Assembly: GCA_034509425.1 (NCBI GenBank)
Contig: JAVTVJ010001807.1
Location: 23,143 to 87,142 of the forward strand
DNA from: Eopsaltria australis
Lineage: Eukaryota > Chordata > Aves > Passeriformes > Petroicidae
Reading direction: 5' to 3'
DNA: 64,000 nucleotides
The notes beneath the pieces are model-generated. The model was not told the origin of the DNA. It made no database searches and saw only the letters and a list, made by a program, of their open reading frames with translations. The translations under genes and the position numbers were made by a program. Shown here piece after piece: positions 24,232-36,492 of the stretch (its first letter is position 1; every line of letters begins with the position of its first letter).

Positions 24232-25987
24232 CAGGATTTGATAAGATTAGATTTATTCTGTATGATGTGATTTGCATAGGTGGTGGAATCCTGCTACTCC
24301 TTTTAGCTTCCATATTTAGATCAGGGATAATGTATCATATGGCGTGACAAGCTGTGGATTGAAAACACAGAATTTGTAACAACCATTTTCCAGAACACTC
24401 CTTTGATGCAAATGCTTATTTTGATACACCTACACAAAAAGAGTCATCTCCATAGAAACCTCTTGAACCTTATGTCTTACATAACTACTTTAAAGGACTT
24501 ATCTTGAGAGTTATTGAGGACACTCAGCTCTCACTGCCTCCTAAAATAGCAATAACTCTGGAAACTGCAGTGCTATTTTCCACTGTGTGTTAACAAAAGT
24601 GTAGACATTCAACTCAGATTAATGTAAAGAGCTCAATATTTTAATAAACTGAAAAATAAATCCCTTTTCATGTTCAAATCTTCTTTAACTTATTTTGTAT
24701 ATTTTTTTCATCTGCACACATTCAAATAATGCACATACAAACTTAAGTGATTTTCCGCTGAATTAATCGTTAGATATTGGTCTCAGATAGTCAACTCTTT
24801 CTCTGTAGTCAGTGGAGAGAATTGGGTACCTGCACACAAATACTGTGCCTAGTTCAGATTCCTTCTTCTTACAGACTGTGGAGGAAGCCTTAGTGGTTAA
24901 CACAGAGGATATGACTGTCTTCTGGATGGTGAAATTTAAGTGGGATGAATTCTGTTTCTTGTGCTGGTCAACTGCTAGAGCTGTAGTGTCCGTGATCCTA
25001 GCTAAAACCAGCATGTTGCATCCTGCTAACTGCTCAATTCCTGTAAAAATCCAGTAAACAAAAGCTCCTTGTAAATTACGTGTAAAATAATATTCAAATA
25101 CCAGCAGTAAATACATTGCAAGTAGATAGGATTCTTTACAAATCTGTACTATGAGATCTTGTTTTGGTTGTGAGAAAATTAAGCAGCCTATCCAAATCCT
25201 TTGTGTATCTGTTTGCTAGTTATGAATATATAGTCTTTGAAAAGATGGAATTATGTTCTTCCTGACAGTGAAGTAATGTAATACATAATGTAATACAAGG
25301 CCCAACACTACGAGGTATCAAAAAGTGAAGTGCTGAGTGCCTTCAGTTCTTGTTGTCTTCAGCAGAGTACAACTGAATATTGCTGGGTGATCTGTTCAGC
25401 ATCCTCACCCAGGATGTACTGACATGAGAAGTGATGGGAAATTGTAGGATGAAGTTTCCTTTTTTAGAGATTGCAAAAAACTGTCACGACTAAGCTTTTA
25501 TTTCTCCAAAAGCCACTTCATGCTTTGGCCAGTAGCTTTATGACATCTTATATTATTCATACTATGATACTAAATACTATTAGCTCAAAACATCTTGCTT
25601 AAATGCCATGCCTTTCACAGTAAGCTAAAAAAGAAAACCATCCTTCTGACTGCCACTTATAACACTGTTAGCAGGTATCCTCAGCTAATACTGATATCAG
25701 GTGATTATCCTTGAGCTCCTCAACTATGAGAATTTCATCTTTCAAAGTGGAGATTTTCCTTAGTCTGAAAGCAGAGTGAATCATGATAAAGTCAAATCTT
25801 ACACTGCAAAGTGCCTGAACAGAAGGAAGGCTGAACAGAGAGGGTAGCATTAGCAACACTGGACAAGAGGTGCAGAGGAAAAATAACGTGAGCTGTATTT
25901 ACTGCAATGGCTTCTCCCTGGTTCCTGGAGGTCTAGAGAGGTTCTAGAGCATTGTGCCTTAAAGAACCTGTATGGTAACCTCTTAAA
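24232..25987. other. Unannotated host DNA
   Basis: AT-rich sequence with no gene or repeat recognised. Confidence 0.5.
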
Positions 25988-25993
25988 GGAGCC

Positions 25994-26520
25994 TGTTGCA
26001 GTTGTCATGGCAACGTCGGCCCCGGGCTCCCGGAAGGAAGGGTGGTGGGTGAAACCATCTCGTGGAAAGAATCCCCCGGGAGCCATCCCGACCTTGGTTT
26101 AGTCCATTTAGTTTAGGTTACGCTTCTGTTTGATAATTTGTTAGTTGTGTTGTCTGTCAAGTTCTGTATCCTCCCCTGTTTCTGGAAAGCTCCGTGCAGG
26201 TGCTTCTCGGATTGGTCCCTGAACCTTTCTCCCTCCCTCCCTTACTCCCGGTTGGTTTGTGATTCCTCTCCCCGCCCCAACTCCTCCCCCTTGCTCTGCC
26301 GTGATTGGTTGCCTGAGTTGTTTATCCGTCCCTGCACAGCCTTGTCCGGCGCCATTGTGCTTGGGACGAGGATCAATAAACGTTCCTGTTGCCCAGCACA
26401 GTCGCCGCTCCTTATTGCCTTGATTTCGCAGCTACTGGTAGCAAGAACCCACGCTTGCGAACACCGACACCTCAGCACTTGGGATTAGCATTGCTGTGGG
26501 CAGGGAAACCTTAGCCCTGG
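25994..26520 (+). mobile_element. ERV LTR (LTR-D), right end uncertain
   Basis: Plus-strand LTR starting TGTTGCAG. It has a CCAAT-like GATTGG pair (near 26212 and 26305), AATAAA at 26375-26380 and a GTTG-rich stretch after it. The following segment contains TGGCGCCCGGGTGGC at about 26521, which looks like a retroviral primer-binding site (TGGCGCCCG start as in Lys-type sites), so this may be a 5' LTR with a short leader. GC content is far above the flanks. The element is lost by about 26600. Confidence 0.6.
26375..26380 (+). terminator. LTR polyadenylation signal AATAAA
   Basis: AATAAA within LTR-D, followed by GTTCCTGTTG. Confidence 0.55.
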
Positions 26521-26814
26521 TGGCGCCCGGGTGGCTGAGGCAACCATCTAGCAGGTGGCCACGAGGCCGCGAAGCCACGAGGTACACTTATTATTTTTAA
26601 TAGGAGCCTTGAGTGATCAGATCAGATCATAATGCTTTGGATCATCATGCTTTAAGACTGGATTCAGTATATTTATGAGGTAATGCTCTGTGCCTTGTAG
26701 ATTTACTGGCAAAGGTCAGCTTTTGCTTTAGTTTTAGAACTGTGCTCTATAGCCACAACAATGTGTAAACATACCTGAAGGTTTGCAAAAAGTTCATGGC
26801 CCAAATGATAGTAT

Positions 26815-27040
26815 CAGAGGTTCACCGAATACATTTTTTTGGGAAAGACCTCTGGAGGCCATCTACTCCCAGTCCTGCTCAAAGCAAAGTTAATTTCAAA
26901 GCTTTAAACAGGTTTCTCAGAGTTAGGTCTAGTTATGTTATTTTTAAAAGAAATCCCAAAGATGAGACAGCCTCTGCAGACAAGATGTTCCAGTGCATGA
27001 TGACTCTTACTGCGAAGTTTCCATTTCAAAGTAAATTAAG
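26815..27040 (-). mobile_element. CR1 LINE fragment, minus strand
   Basis: Reads as the reverse complement of a CR1 3' region: GACCTCTGGAGGCCATCTA, then CCTGCTCAAAGCA, then a decayed GTTCCAGTGCATGATGACTC segment. The copy is diverged with short indels. Confidence 0.78.
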
Positions 27041-30000
27041 GTATAAAAATGAAGAAGAAGCAGCTTCTTCACTGGCCACCTCCATGAAACAAAAGCAAAA
27101 CAAACCTTTTGTTTCAAACCAGCTTTATTTTCTGTTCCTGAAAACCCACGCAGCATAAACCTGAAGCAGCTAAAAGGAATGTAATACTCTTTATCAAGGG
27201 ATAATGAACAAGATTTGTAAATAGGTACAGAATTGAAGACTGTCTCAAATTTACTTACCAGCAAGGATTTCCCTCAGCCTCCATCCTAGAGTCATTACTC
27301 AGGAGTACTTCTCCCAGTGACAGCATCACTACACAGCAAGTATCAACCTCCCTCGAAGAAAAATGGAGCAGTTGTGACATGAAACCATGGGTTTAGAAAA
27401 GAGAGCAATAAAACAGATGTCTGCTTGGGATTAGAGGGCACTGGGGAAGCAAGTGTTGGTGATAAGTATGCAGGAGCTTATCTCTGTAATAGCCAAGCAA
27501 TTTTGGAACATATGATCATTTAATGAAGCCTTTATTTTAGATTATGTAATAAAATGTACATTCAATTAGGCAAAGATTTTTTAAAATTAACTTGTGATTT
27601 GCTTGCCTGGGGCTTTTTCAAGGATCTCATTGACAGGCCCATTTCAAGAAAGTATTGAGCACTGGGAATTTGGAATTGCCCATCCCTTTCTATTTGTTGA
27701 GAGCTATACAACCAAAAACACTATTCACCTTATTTACAAAGATAATTTAGTTTGTACGCATAAGAATATCCATCAATTTGACAAAAAATACTCTTACTGC
27801 GTAGTAATGCCCTCTATGTGGAGCTTCAGGCATCTTCTCCAACAAACAACCACTCTTTTAACCCAGAGGATAGCAGCCTTCCATTATCCCCCAGAAATCC
27901 AGTCAATAGATAATATGTGTAACAAGAGGCTAAAGTGTAAAGGGAAAAGGCTGGCTCTGCTTCAGAAGTTTGATGATGCATTTTCTGCAGTCTACTCTGC
28001 TGTCGCAGAAGTGCATGTACACATTAAATTTTACCTTCCAATTCCACTAAGGTTATGTTAAAATGAATATGAATAAGTTTTAATTACCAAGGCCAAAAAG
28101 GGAGTGTTTTCCATAATTTCCTTTCCCTAGTCACATCAATGTTTTATATAACATTTTAAACTGTGAAAGGACTTCTTTTGCATCATCCCAAAGAAAATGC
28201 AGGAAGATGATGGCATAGGCAGACATAATTTTGCTCAAACCAAAGGTGACCTTGGTGTAAAACAATAGCTTATTTTGTCTCTTCTACCTGCTGGCTATCT
28301 CTTCTTTTGCTAGAAGATAAACTGTGAAGTGTAGGTACCATGTCTTTCTCATATTTTTGTTTTCAACCTAACACAGCAGGAGCCAGGGGCTTCTGGTTGC
28401 TGCACACAATGGTACCGATAAACATTTCTTTGGATACCAAGAAATGTGACAGCAGTAAACACATTTTTAAATATTTTGCCCTGCAGTTAGAATATATGTT
28501 TGTTCATCTCAGCAGAGCATGTTAGCTGAGGTTCAGTGACTCACTAAACTACGGTCATGTGGGCTTTTTGTGAGCTTAGAGTGTGGACAGAGGTTGCTTG
28601 TGTCTGCCTGCAGTGCATGCATCGATGTACCCTGAGTCCTTTGTGCGTCTCGGTCTAAATTCTAGAGCTGCACAGATAATGGATCTTTGTAAGCATGGTT
28701 GCTGAGTCAAAAACTCTGTCTGTGTGTATGTTGTGGAGGGGGGAAGCCAGCAATGTGAAAGCAATGTTGTTTTGTTCTGCTTTAGTGCAAAATGTTTCAT
28801 TTGAGGGGAACCCTCAAGGTCAAATGGCTTTCTTTCTGAGAGTTTTGAGGAGCTCTCCTACTTTTGCAGGGCTAAAATCTCTGACCAAATAGTACCAGCA
28901 AAAGTGTCCATAAGTGTATATTGCAAACAAGACAAGCTTCTGTCACTGCAAGAAGAATCTGGATTACTGAGCCTCACACCTGGCTAGAGAAGGTGCGAAG
29001 TGCAGCTGTTATCACAGGGGAAGCTCTTCTGCTCCACCAGCTGATCCCACCAGCACTGCATGCTGCTGCAACATGTGTCAGTGCAACACTTTGGGATATC
29101 CCTCCTGTTCCCAGTAGAGAGGAGACCAAGAGCAGATTTAGCTCAGGACCTACAGAGTTTTCCACCATGTGATCCAATGAGTGATCCAAATTACAAAGTA
29201 GAAGAGCCACTGCACAGCCCATCTTTTCCTCGTCATACATTGCTTTTACTCTGCCCTATCAATCTCAAAACACATCTGCTTCTGAGTAAGCATAACTCCA
29301 GAATGCCAAATCTCTCAAAGCCACTCAAAGAGAATTTATTCTACCTTATGTTATCAGGACAGATTTAATGTTAAAACCACCAATCATGGCCCATTCCTTC
29401 TTCATCAACTGGTTTTCTGATATGGCTATCACAAGAGAAGGGCACAAAAGCCAGAGCCTGTTCCCAGCCTCATGGAAAGCAGGTCTGGCAAATTAAGCCT
29501 AATGTACATATTGCCTTCCTAGTATGCCATGCAGATACATCTGCCATGCCTTAGATACTGCCTATTACCTGTGCTTCATTTCAGTGTACTCATGATACAG
29601 AGTTGTTTTAAACTCAGACAATAAATCTCAGTCTTAAAAACTGTTGTTGTATGAGCAAAAACTGTGTTGAAATCGGTTTGTGGTTGGGGCAACTACTTGA
29701 CACTCTCCTTGGCATCAGTGACCTCTTTCTCTTTTTTATTGCTGACATCTACATATAAAAGTAGTAAAAAACTGTTTCTGACATTTCCAAACTACTATTC
29801 TTAACAGATTACATCACACTTCCTACAGACAGCATCAATTGTTTGGCCAGCCTGAGGCAGTCTCTGCCCAAAGCACCCAGGGTGCTGGAAAGCCAATGAA
29901 CTCAGCACCCAGCATGATTTGGCCCCGCTACAACAAGGTGACCTGGTGAACAAGCAACCTGGCTGCCAGTGTAGCCCTTTGGAAACAGGTGGCAGCATGA

Positions 30001-33000
30001 TCATGTCATTTCCTTTCCACGAACAGCCTGGCACCTGCCCTCTGTGCTAGACCAAGAACTTTGGTCTCTGGCCAGCACAGGTCTCTGAGTCCCCACTATA
30101 AAGATCAAATGCAGTCACCACAGCAAAATTAAAAAAAAAAAAAAAGCCAAACAAGCACCTCTGCCCTTCTCTCCCCCCCCAAACATACTAAGTGCATGTC
30201 TCAAAGTAAATGGGCAGCTGTGTGTTAAAGGTCAAATTCCAGATGTTGCAACTCAGTTTTGTTGCAATCCTGCAATAGCAGCAAACAAATGCTCAGTAAG
30301 GAGAGAGGAAACAACTAAGAAACTGCCATATAAAATAGCTTGTTCCTTCAAAACTGAATGGACCAAAAAGTGTTATTACACAAAACATATCAGAAATGGT
30401 AACAAACTGGGAAGATTTCTTCACAACCCTACACATAACTTGAATATTTTTGAATAGCATAGTTAAACCTCTTATTATAGCATTTAAACAAAACTAGAAT
30501 TCTCATAATCAAATAGACACAATTTCATGGCGTAGTTGTTTGAGTTAATAGGATTCCCCAAAAGTTTATACCCTCAGCTTTCATGGGCTGGCTTTTCTTC
30601 AATAGTTTTCTCAAAATTACTAGGAAAAGTTTTCTCCTCAGATTAATTTTTTTCAGCTAATATTTTTCAGCTATTTCAAATCCAAGAAAGTAGAGAAAAA
30701 TGCAGAAATGTCTGCTTATCTTTAAAAATTTAAACCTCCTTACTGAAAGGCCATACCTCTGAGCAGAGCCTAAGTATAGTGTGGTCATATTTGCAAGAAC
30801 ATACTTTTTCCTATCCAATAAACTGACAAGCCTAATCTAATCTGTATTGTGTAATTATAAAATCTCCATTCAACAGAGCCTTGAAATCTTAGATCAGAAT
30901 TCTCTGAAGATTTTGATTACAATGACCACTCTCTGTTCCCTCAAATGCCCCATGTTTCTATTTGTCAGCAAATGGGTGGGGCAAAGACCTTATGAAATTA
31001 CGGTGATTGCTTAATGAAACACAGAGCACCATTCACACTTGCCAAGGGATTGCATGAATGAACTACATCCTGGCATGTAGTTGTATCTTAATGTCTACTT
31101 TCTGAATAAGACATTTTAAATAATTTTGTTATTGTTAAGATGGCTTAGGGAAAGTGTTTGTGCTGAGGCTAAGTAAAGATCTATCAGAAGTGAGAGGGTT
31201 ATATTTGCATTTCTCTATGCTGCAACATGAGAAGACACTCCAGGTAGTGCCACACAAGCTGGGTCTCAAATTGGAAGCCATGTAGCTGTAGCAGCACAAA
31301 AGCTCTGCTGGCCATAAAATTATGCTGATGCAGTTTTTCTGAGATTCATTTGTGTCAAGTCTCTACATGGTGCTAACCAGACTTAGCTAGACACCATCAA
31401 AAATAGCCCTAAAACTGAAGTATGACAATTGCATTAGCAGACAAAGGAGCAGGATACATCTATACTTTGGCCTATCAAATGTAAGAAAACCTTCTTATGT
31501 ACTCAGGAAAGATCATTATTTCCTAGGTCAAACCACGTAAAATTTGAAATTGGCCTTTGGGAGAAATAGGACTGAACCTTTTGAGGATATACAAAATAAT
31601 AGTCTAGAATTTAATCTCTTTCAGATTGTTGAGTGCCTCCTAACATCAGTGAGAATCCAGATTGCAGATATAAATCTCAAAATAATGTAGAAATTCAAAG
31701 GCTTCCCAAAAGGTGCCCAAGAAAGCTGAATAACTTTCTTTAATGAGCTAGATTTTATGCTGCTGCTAGAACAAGTGTGGCCCAAGCCACATGACTACTG
31801 TCGTCCCAGTAGATGAATGGTTGAATGAATGAACGAATGAATGAGTAAATCATTACAAGGTCTGTTACAAGCAGAGTTAGTGTTATAACGAAGCCTGGAA
31901 ACAGTCTAAGATTTCTTATGTACCTGATTACTTTTAAAGTGAAAAAGAAGTAGTACAGAGAGTCTTTTACAGGAAGCTTTTCGCAATAATGCTTACTTTT
32001 ATATATAAGATTACTTAGCAAGTACAGACCACTGTGTGTTTTTATCAGCAGTGAAATAGTGTCTGTAAATAAATGGGAGGGAAAAACCAAAATCTTGGCC
32101 CTTAAAATAAATTTGAAATTCTTTCATCAAAATTAAAGTTTTGACAGCTAAGATATTTGGGGTGTCAGCTTTGTAATTAAAAGTCTCTGTTACCCTGAAG
32201 TAGGTAATTCAGACTTTATTTCTTGCTTTGCCGTACCAGAATTGTGTAACTCAACCTTTCTGGATGGGTTTCTCCAGCTTTGTTCTGTGCCCTTGCCATG
32301 GGTCATACATTGCTCAAGTCTCTAATAGCAATTATGGTCTATGAGACATTACCCATCTCTTGAAATTAACTGAAAATGGTCAATACATTCATTAGTGTTG
32401 TAATCCCATAAACAGAATTTCTTAAGCTAAATATTCACCACCCAGAGCAAGTATTGAGACTGAAACAGACTAAAGACATGTACAGACACAAAGACTCCTG
32501 GTCTTTACAAAGACAAGAGGGAAAGAGCCCTAATCCCCAATCTGCTTTTGACACTCAGAAGGTTCCAGCCATGGAGAAAGTCTACATTTCCCAAGACAAA
32601 CTCTCACTGACTTCAGGAACAGCCCATACCATAGTGCTTATTCAGGTACTTACTTTGAATTTTAGAATAAGAAACCACAACACACAAGAAGAAGGCATTT
32701 TTAATGTTGTTTGTTTGTTTTTCCCAATAGCTCTAAAATTTCCAGATGACAGAGCAAATTTTATGATGAGGGAACTCAATGGTATGAAGAGTTCCCAGAT
32801 TTAGGCCCAATCTCTGAACAATGGCCAAAACATTTCATTTATGTGGAGGCACTTGTGCAGAGAAATATGCACATTTATGCTTATACAGCATTCTTCAGAA
32901 TCACATAGTTTGTGAGAGCTTAATCATTACAAAGGTCATATTATTTTTATGTTACCTGATATCCCAAACAAAAGACTTAGAAATTTGCAAGAAATTCGCC

Positions 33001-36000
33001 AGTTACATTGCCTGAATGAAATAAAAGGTAATAGCATTCCCTATAAATATTATAATTTGAAGTAACCTCAGAGAAAACATTACTGAGAGAGCACTTAGCT
33101 GCTTTGGAGCATTAGAGAGCAGTTAGCTGCTTTGAATAGCAGAAATTGTGACAAGTAGCGACAATTCTCTATCCTAGTTGTGGAAATGTTCAGTTCACTA
33201 TGCAACTATGGCTACTTGAATGAAATGCTGCAGTGATTAATAACTGTATGCTTCTGGAACATCATCAAGTTAATTTTGAAAAGAGACTTCTTAAAATCCT
33301 CAGTTTTTAAATATAGGGTTTTTTTCACAAGTGTAATCATTGCTAGTTCTCACCTGCTTTGTGTTCATGAAATGAAAAAAAGTACAATAATAATCACTTT
33401 TCATCATCACTTTTTTTTTTGTTCTGAAAACAAGGAAATCTTACAGTTCTAGGAAAGGTCAAGGGCCTCTTAAGTCTTCAACACCTAACATCAAGTGACA
33501 CTCCCCTGATCATAAGATTAAATCAAGTCACAGGATGTGTGCCCTATGGGTATTGGTTAAACTGTTCTGGAGCTAAGTGGATTAGACTGGCATCCTGCAT
33601 TTTACTTGAAAGTGTACTATGCCAGAAAGGTCAAGAATATTTCAAGGAAGTTGTTAATTGAAATCAACCAAATGAGACAACTCTCATTCTGGAGGAAAAC
33701 TTTGTCCAGCCTAGCTTTGCCTTCAGGATAATACACATCAGAACTGGCATTTAGGCATTTTGACCAGAATTTAGCTGTTGATCAGTTTGCACAGCAAAAG
33801 CAATGATTCGTGCAGTTTAGCAATTCTCCCCTGATTTTCAGAAAACTGCAGCATTTTTTTCTGTATATCTTCATTACTCTTATTTAGGAAAAAAATTCAG
33901 GATGACCTGTGATTGCAAGATTTTACTTATTGTATCTTTGTAAATTTGCAAATATGGCAACTTCTATCATCAGTATGCAGCACATCCTCTGGGATGTTCA
34001 TGTCTTGGAAAATGGAGAAATAACTTAGTTTGACTGCAGTTCTGGTTACTCCAGGTTTTTGGGAAGGGGTAATACCTTCTAGTAGAAGTGGGTATAATGG
34101 TGGGTATAATGGAGAAAAATATATACAACTTTGTGTACACAATTTTTTTTATCTATAAGAAGAAAAAAATAGGTTTGCCAATGTCCAGATCTTAACTGTG
34201 ATTCCCTGTTCTCTAAGACTTCACCTTGTTAATGTTACTGCTTCAGAGGGAAACTGTAATTTAAAACCATGATAATACACTTTTTTTACTTTTTTTTTTT
34301 TGTGGTTTTTAAAGCATATTTTCTCTATAATAGCAACGTCTGAGGTGTTTGTACCAAATGAACCATAAGTGGCATTTCTACATCATGTTTGATTTGGTGT
34401 GTGTTAGACAATTAATTTGGGATGAGTTTCATCGGACTCTGAAACTGCAGACCTATTGCTATTAAAGGGAGTTCAGGTGTACAGTTTAAATGCAGCCCTC
34501 AGCTTTGTAGGCCTTGCATTTAATCACAACTAAGATGTCAGATGAAACAGTAATGAAATCTTAATTTCAGCTTGCCAGAATGCAGTCTAAAAGGCTATTC
34601 CTAGACCCTTTTGTTGCAAAATAATAACCTGATTCACACCTGCCTAGATACCTGACAAATTAAGAGCACCATAACAGTAAACATTGGGCTTGGATCAATG
34701 TTATTTCCACTACCTTGGAGCACTCTAGCACTGGGACTGTCATCTCTAGACTTGTGGGTCTCCAGTGGTGTCTGCTAAAGGCCTGAAAAAAGTGCTGGTT
34801 AAATCAGACCTATGTACTTTTTTACCTTGAATAAATAATATTTTTTTGCCTAGAATTCTGTTAAAAGATTTTGCAGACTCATGGATTGCTCTAAAGACAT
34901 CTAAACAGACAAGTAAAAAGGAAAATAATGCCCTGTGATAGACTAGCTATCATTATCCATAATGGTAGTATTGAAGTCTAATTGAAGACAACAGTATGAA
35001 ATGTTAACAGGACAGTATAAATATCTGTGCCAGAATTAGTAACAAACAAATTCAGGAACAGCTTTATTTTCTTCATGCCTTTCAAACAAGCCTTTCAAAG
35101 CAGCAATTCAGGCAAATATGCGTACAATGCAGTGAACATGGGGTTTCCATGTGGAGTTCTCTAACTCCTCTCCAAAACTAGGATAAATGTACACATAAAC
35201 ATAACCAACAAGTGAAAGTGAGTATGAATCTCAGTTACCTTAAAATTAAAATTTCCTTCTACATGCCAAATGCTACAAATGGACATCTTACAAAAATATA
35301 CTAACTCAAACCAGTGGATTTTAATTGTCACCTACCTACAGTTATTGAATAAACTGCTGCAAGAACAACTCCTATCAGTTAAAACTTCCTGCTTATTAAA
35401 GTCTAGAAAATAATATTTTTTCAGCTCAGGGACAAAAATATTTTAATCACCAGCATTCAAAGAACCATGTTGTCCTGTTTCTGCACCATTTTACTTTTGC
35501 ATGACCATGAAGTGGTGGAAATGTTTGGCTCAATAACTATGGCTAACGAGTTACACTATATTCTTCATTAAAAAGCCCTGTTCTTAGTAAATTAGACATT
35601 AGAGTGAACATAACCCTGTGAATGCTATGCAAACACAGTTACTGTAGTATATTGTCAATTAATTTCTTCCCTTCTGCTAATTGTGGTGTCCAGCAACAGC
35701 ATCATAGAGCTGCTATGCCATATTGCTGAACAGATCCAGTGTATCATATTTTTTTCTTTTTTTCTATTTTAGTTTGTTTCAAGCCTTATATGCCTCAAGA
35801 TTCAATGAAAGCTTAAAATTGTTCTCATTTCTTCATCAAGAATGCTGCACTTAGATAGATAACAACAGAAACAGGTGACAGTGAATTTCTATTAAAACAA
35901 AATATTCCTTTTCCAACTTTTATGTTAAGTAGAGGAATCTAAGCCCTTAGTATTTCCATGGAATCTGAATGCACCTCACGCAGTTCATCTGTCTTTCATT

Positions 36001-36178
36001 GCATGCATTGAAAGTGAATGCTGGGAGAGAAAAGTTGCAGCACAATATTAGAGACTGCTGCCAGACTTCCAAAAATGAACTATCCCCTAAATGAGAGTAC
36101 TTCAATCTTAGTCACAAGATCATCCCAGTACATGAGTTACCTAAATGGAGTAGCAGTGCATGTAAGGGTCATTATAAG
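27041..36178. other. Unannotated host DNA
   Basis: About 9 kb of AT-rich DNA. No recognisable exon, RNA gene or transposon end. Minor local features: a 15-base A run near 30130, a C run near 30173-30180, a GAATGAATGAAC-type short repeat near 31812-31845, and two imperfect copies of a 28-bp GAGAGCA-TTAGCTGCTTTG unit at 33086-33140. The longest open frame (27594-28061) shows no known domain. Confidence 0.5.
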
Positions 36179-36179
36179 C

Positions 36180-36225
36180 AATAACTTACTTGAGTAAGTT
36201 ATTAATATTACTTAAGTAAGTTATT
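36180..36225. repeat. Near-perfect short palindrome and its partial copy
   Basis: AATAACTTACTT followed immediately by GAGTAAGTTATT forms a 24-bp near-palindrome with one mismatch. A second copy of the right arm (TTAAGTAAGTTATT) follows within 10 bases. It sits at the 5' boundary of a CR1 fragment. Confidence 0.75.
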
Positions 36226-36492
36226 CTCCACCTGAATATGAGGAAGAACTTCCTTACTGTTCGAGTGACTGCACACTGGAACAGATTGACCACAGAAGTT
36301 GTGGAGTCTGGCTCACTGGAGATATTCAAGAACTGCCTGGACACAATCCTGTGCCATGTGCTTTGGGATGACCCTGCTTGAGTAGGGAGGTTGAACAAGA
36401 TGACCCACTGGGGCCCCTTCCAACTTGACCTATTCTGTGACTGTGATTCTGTGATTCTGTGATTCTGTGATTCTGTGATTCTGTGATTCTGT
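36222..36492 (+). mobile_element. CR1 LINE 3' end with octamer tail
   Basis: About 270 bp: the end of ORF2-derived sequence (AGGAAGAACTTCCTTACTGT), the GATATTCAAGAACTGCCTGG segment, the 3' UTR CCCTTCCAACTTGACC, then tandem ATTCTGTG octamers. The octamer tail is the defining end of CR1 elements. Confidence 0.92.
36431..36492. repeat. Tandem 8-bp repeat (ATTCTGTG)n
   Basis: About seven consecutive octamers forming the CR1 tail, more than the two to four usually seen, so the tail has expanded as a microsatellite. Confidence 0.9.

Noticed and set aside
25988..26608. GGAGCC pair as a proven 6-bp duplication of LTR-D
   Set aside because: The right GGAGCC follows TTTTTAATA rather than a CA terminus, so the match may be chance; kept only as a tentative note.
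27594..28061. 155-codon open frame in AT-rich DNA
   Set aside because: Starts at a non-ATG codon, shows no domain or exon-like neighbours; a chance open frame is more likely than a gene.
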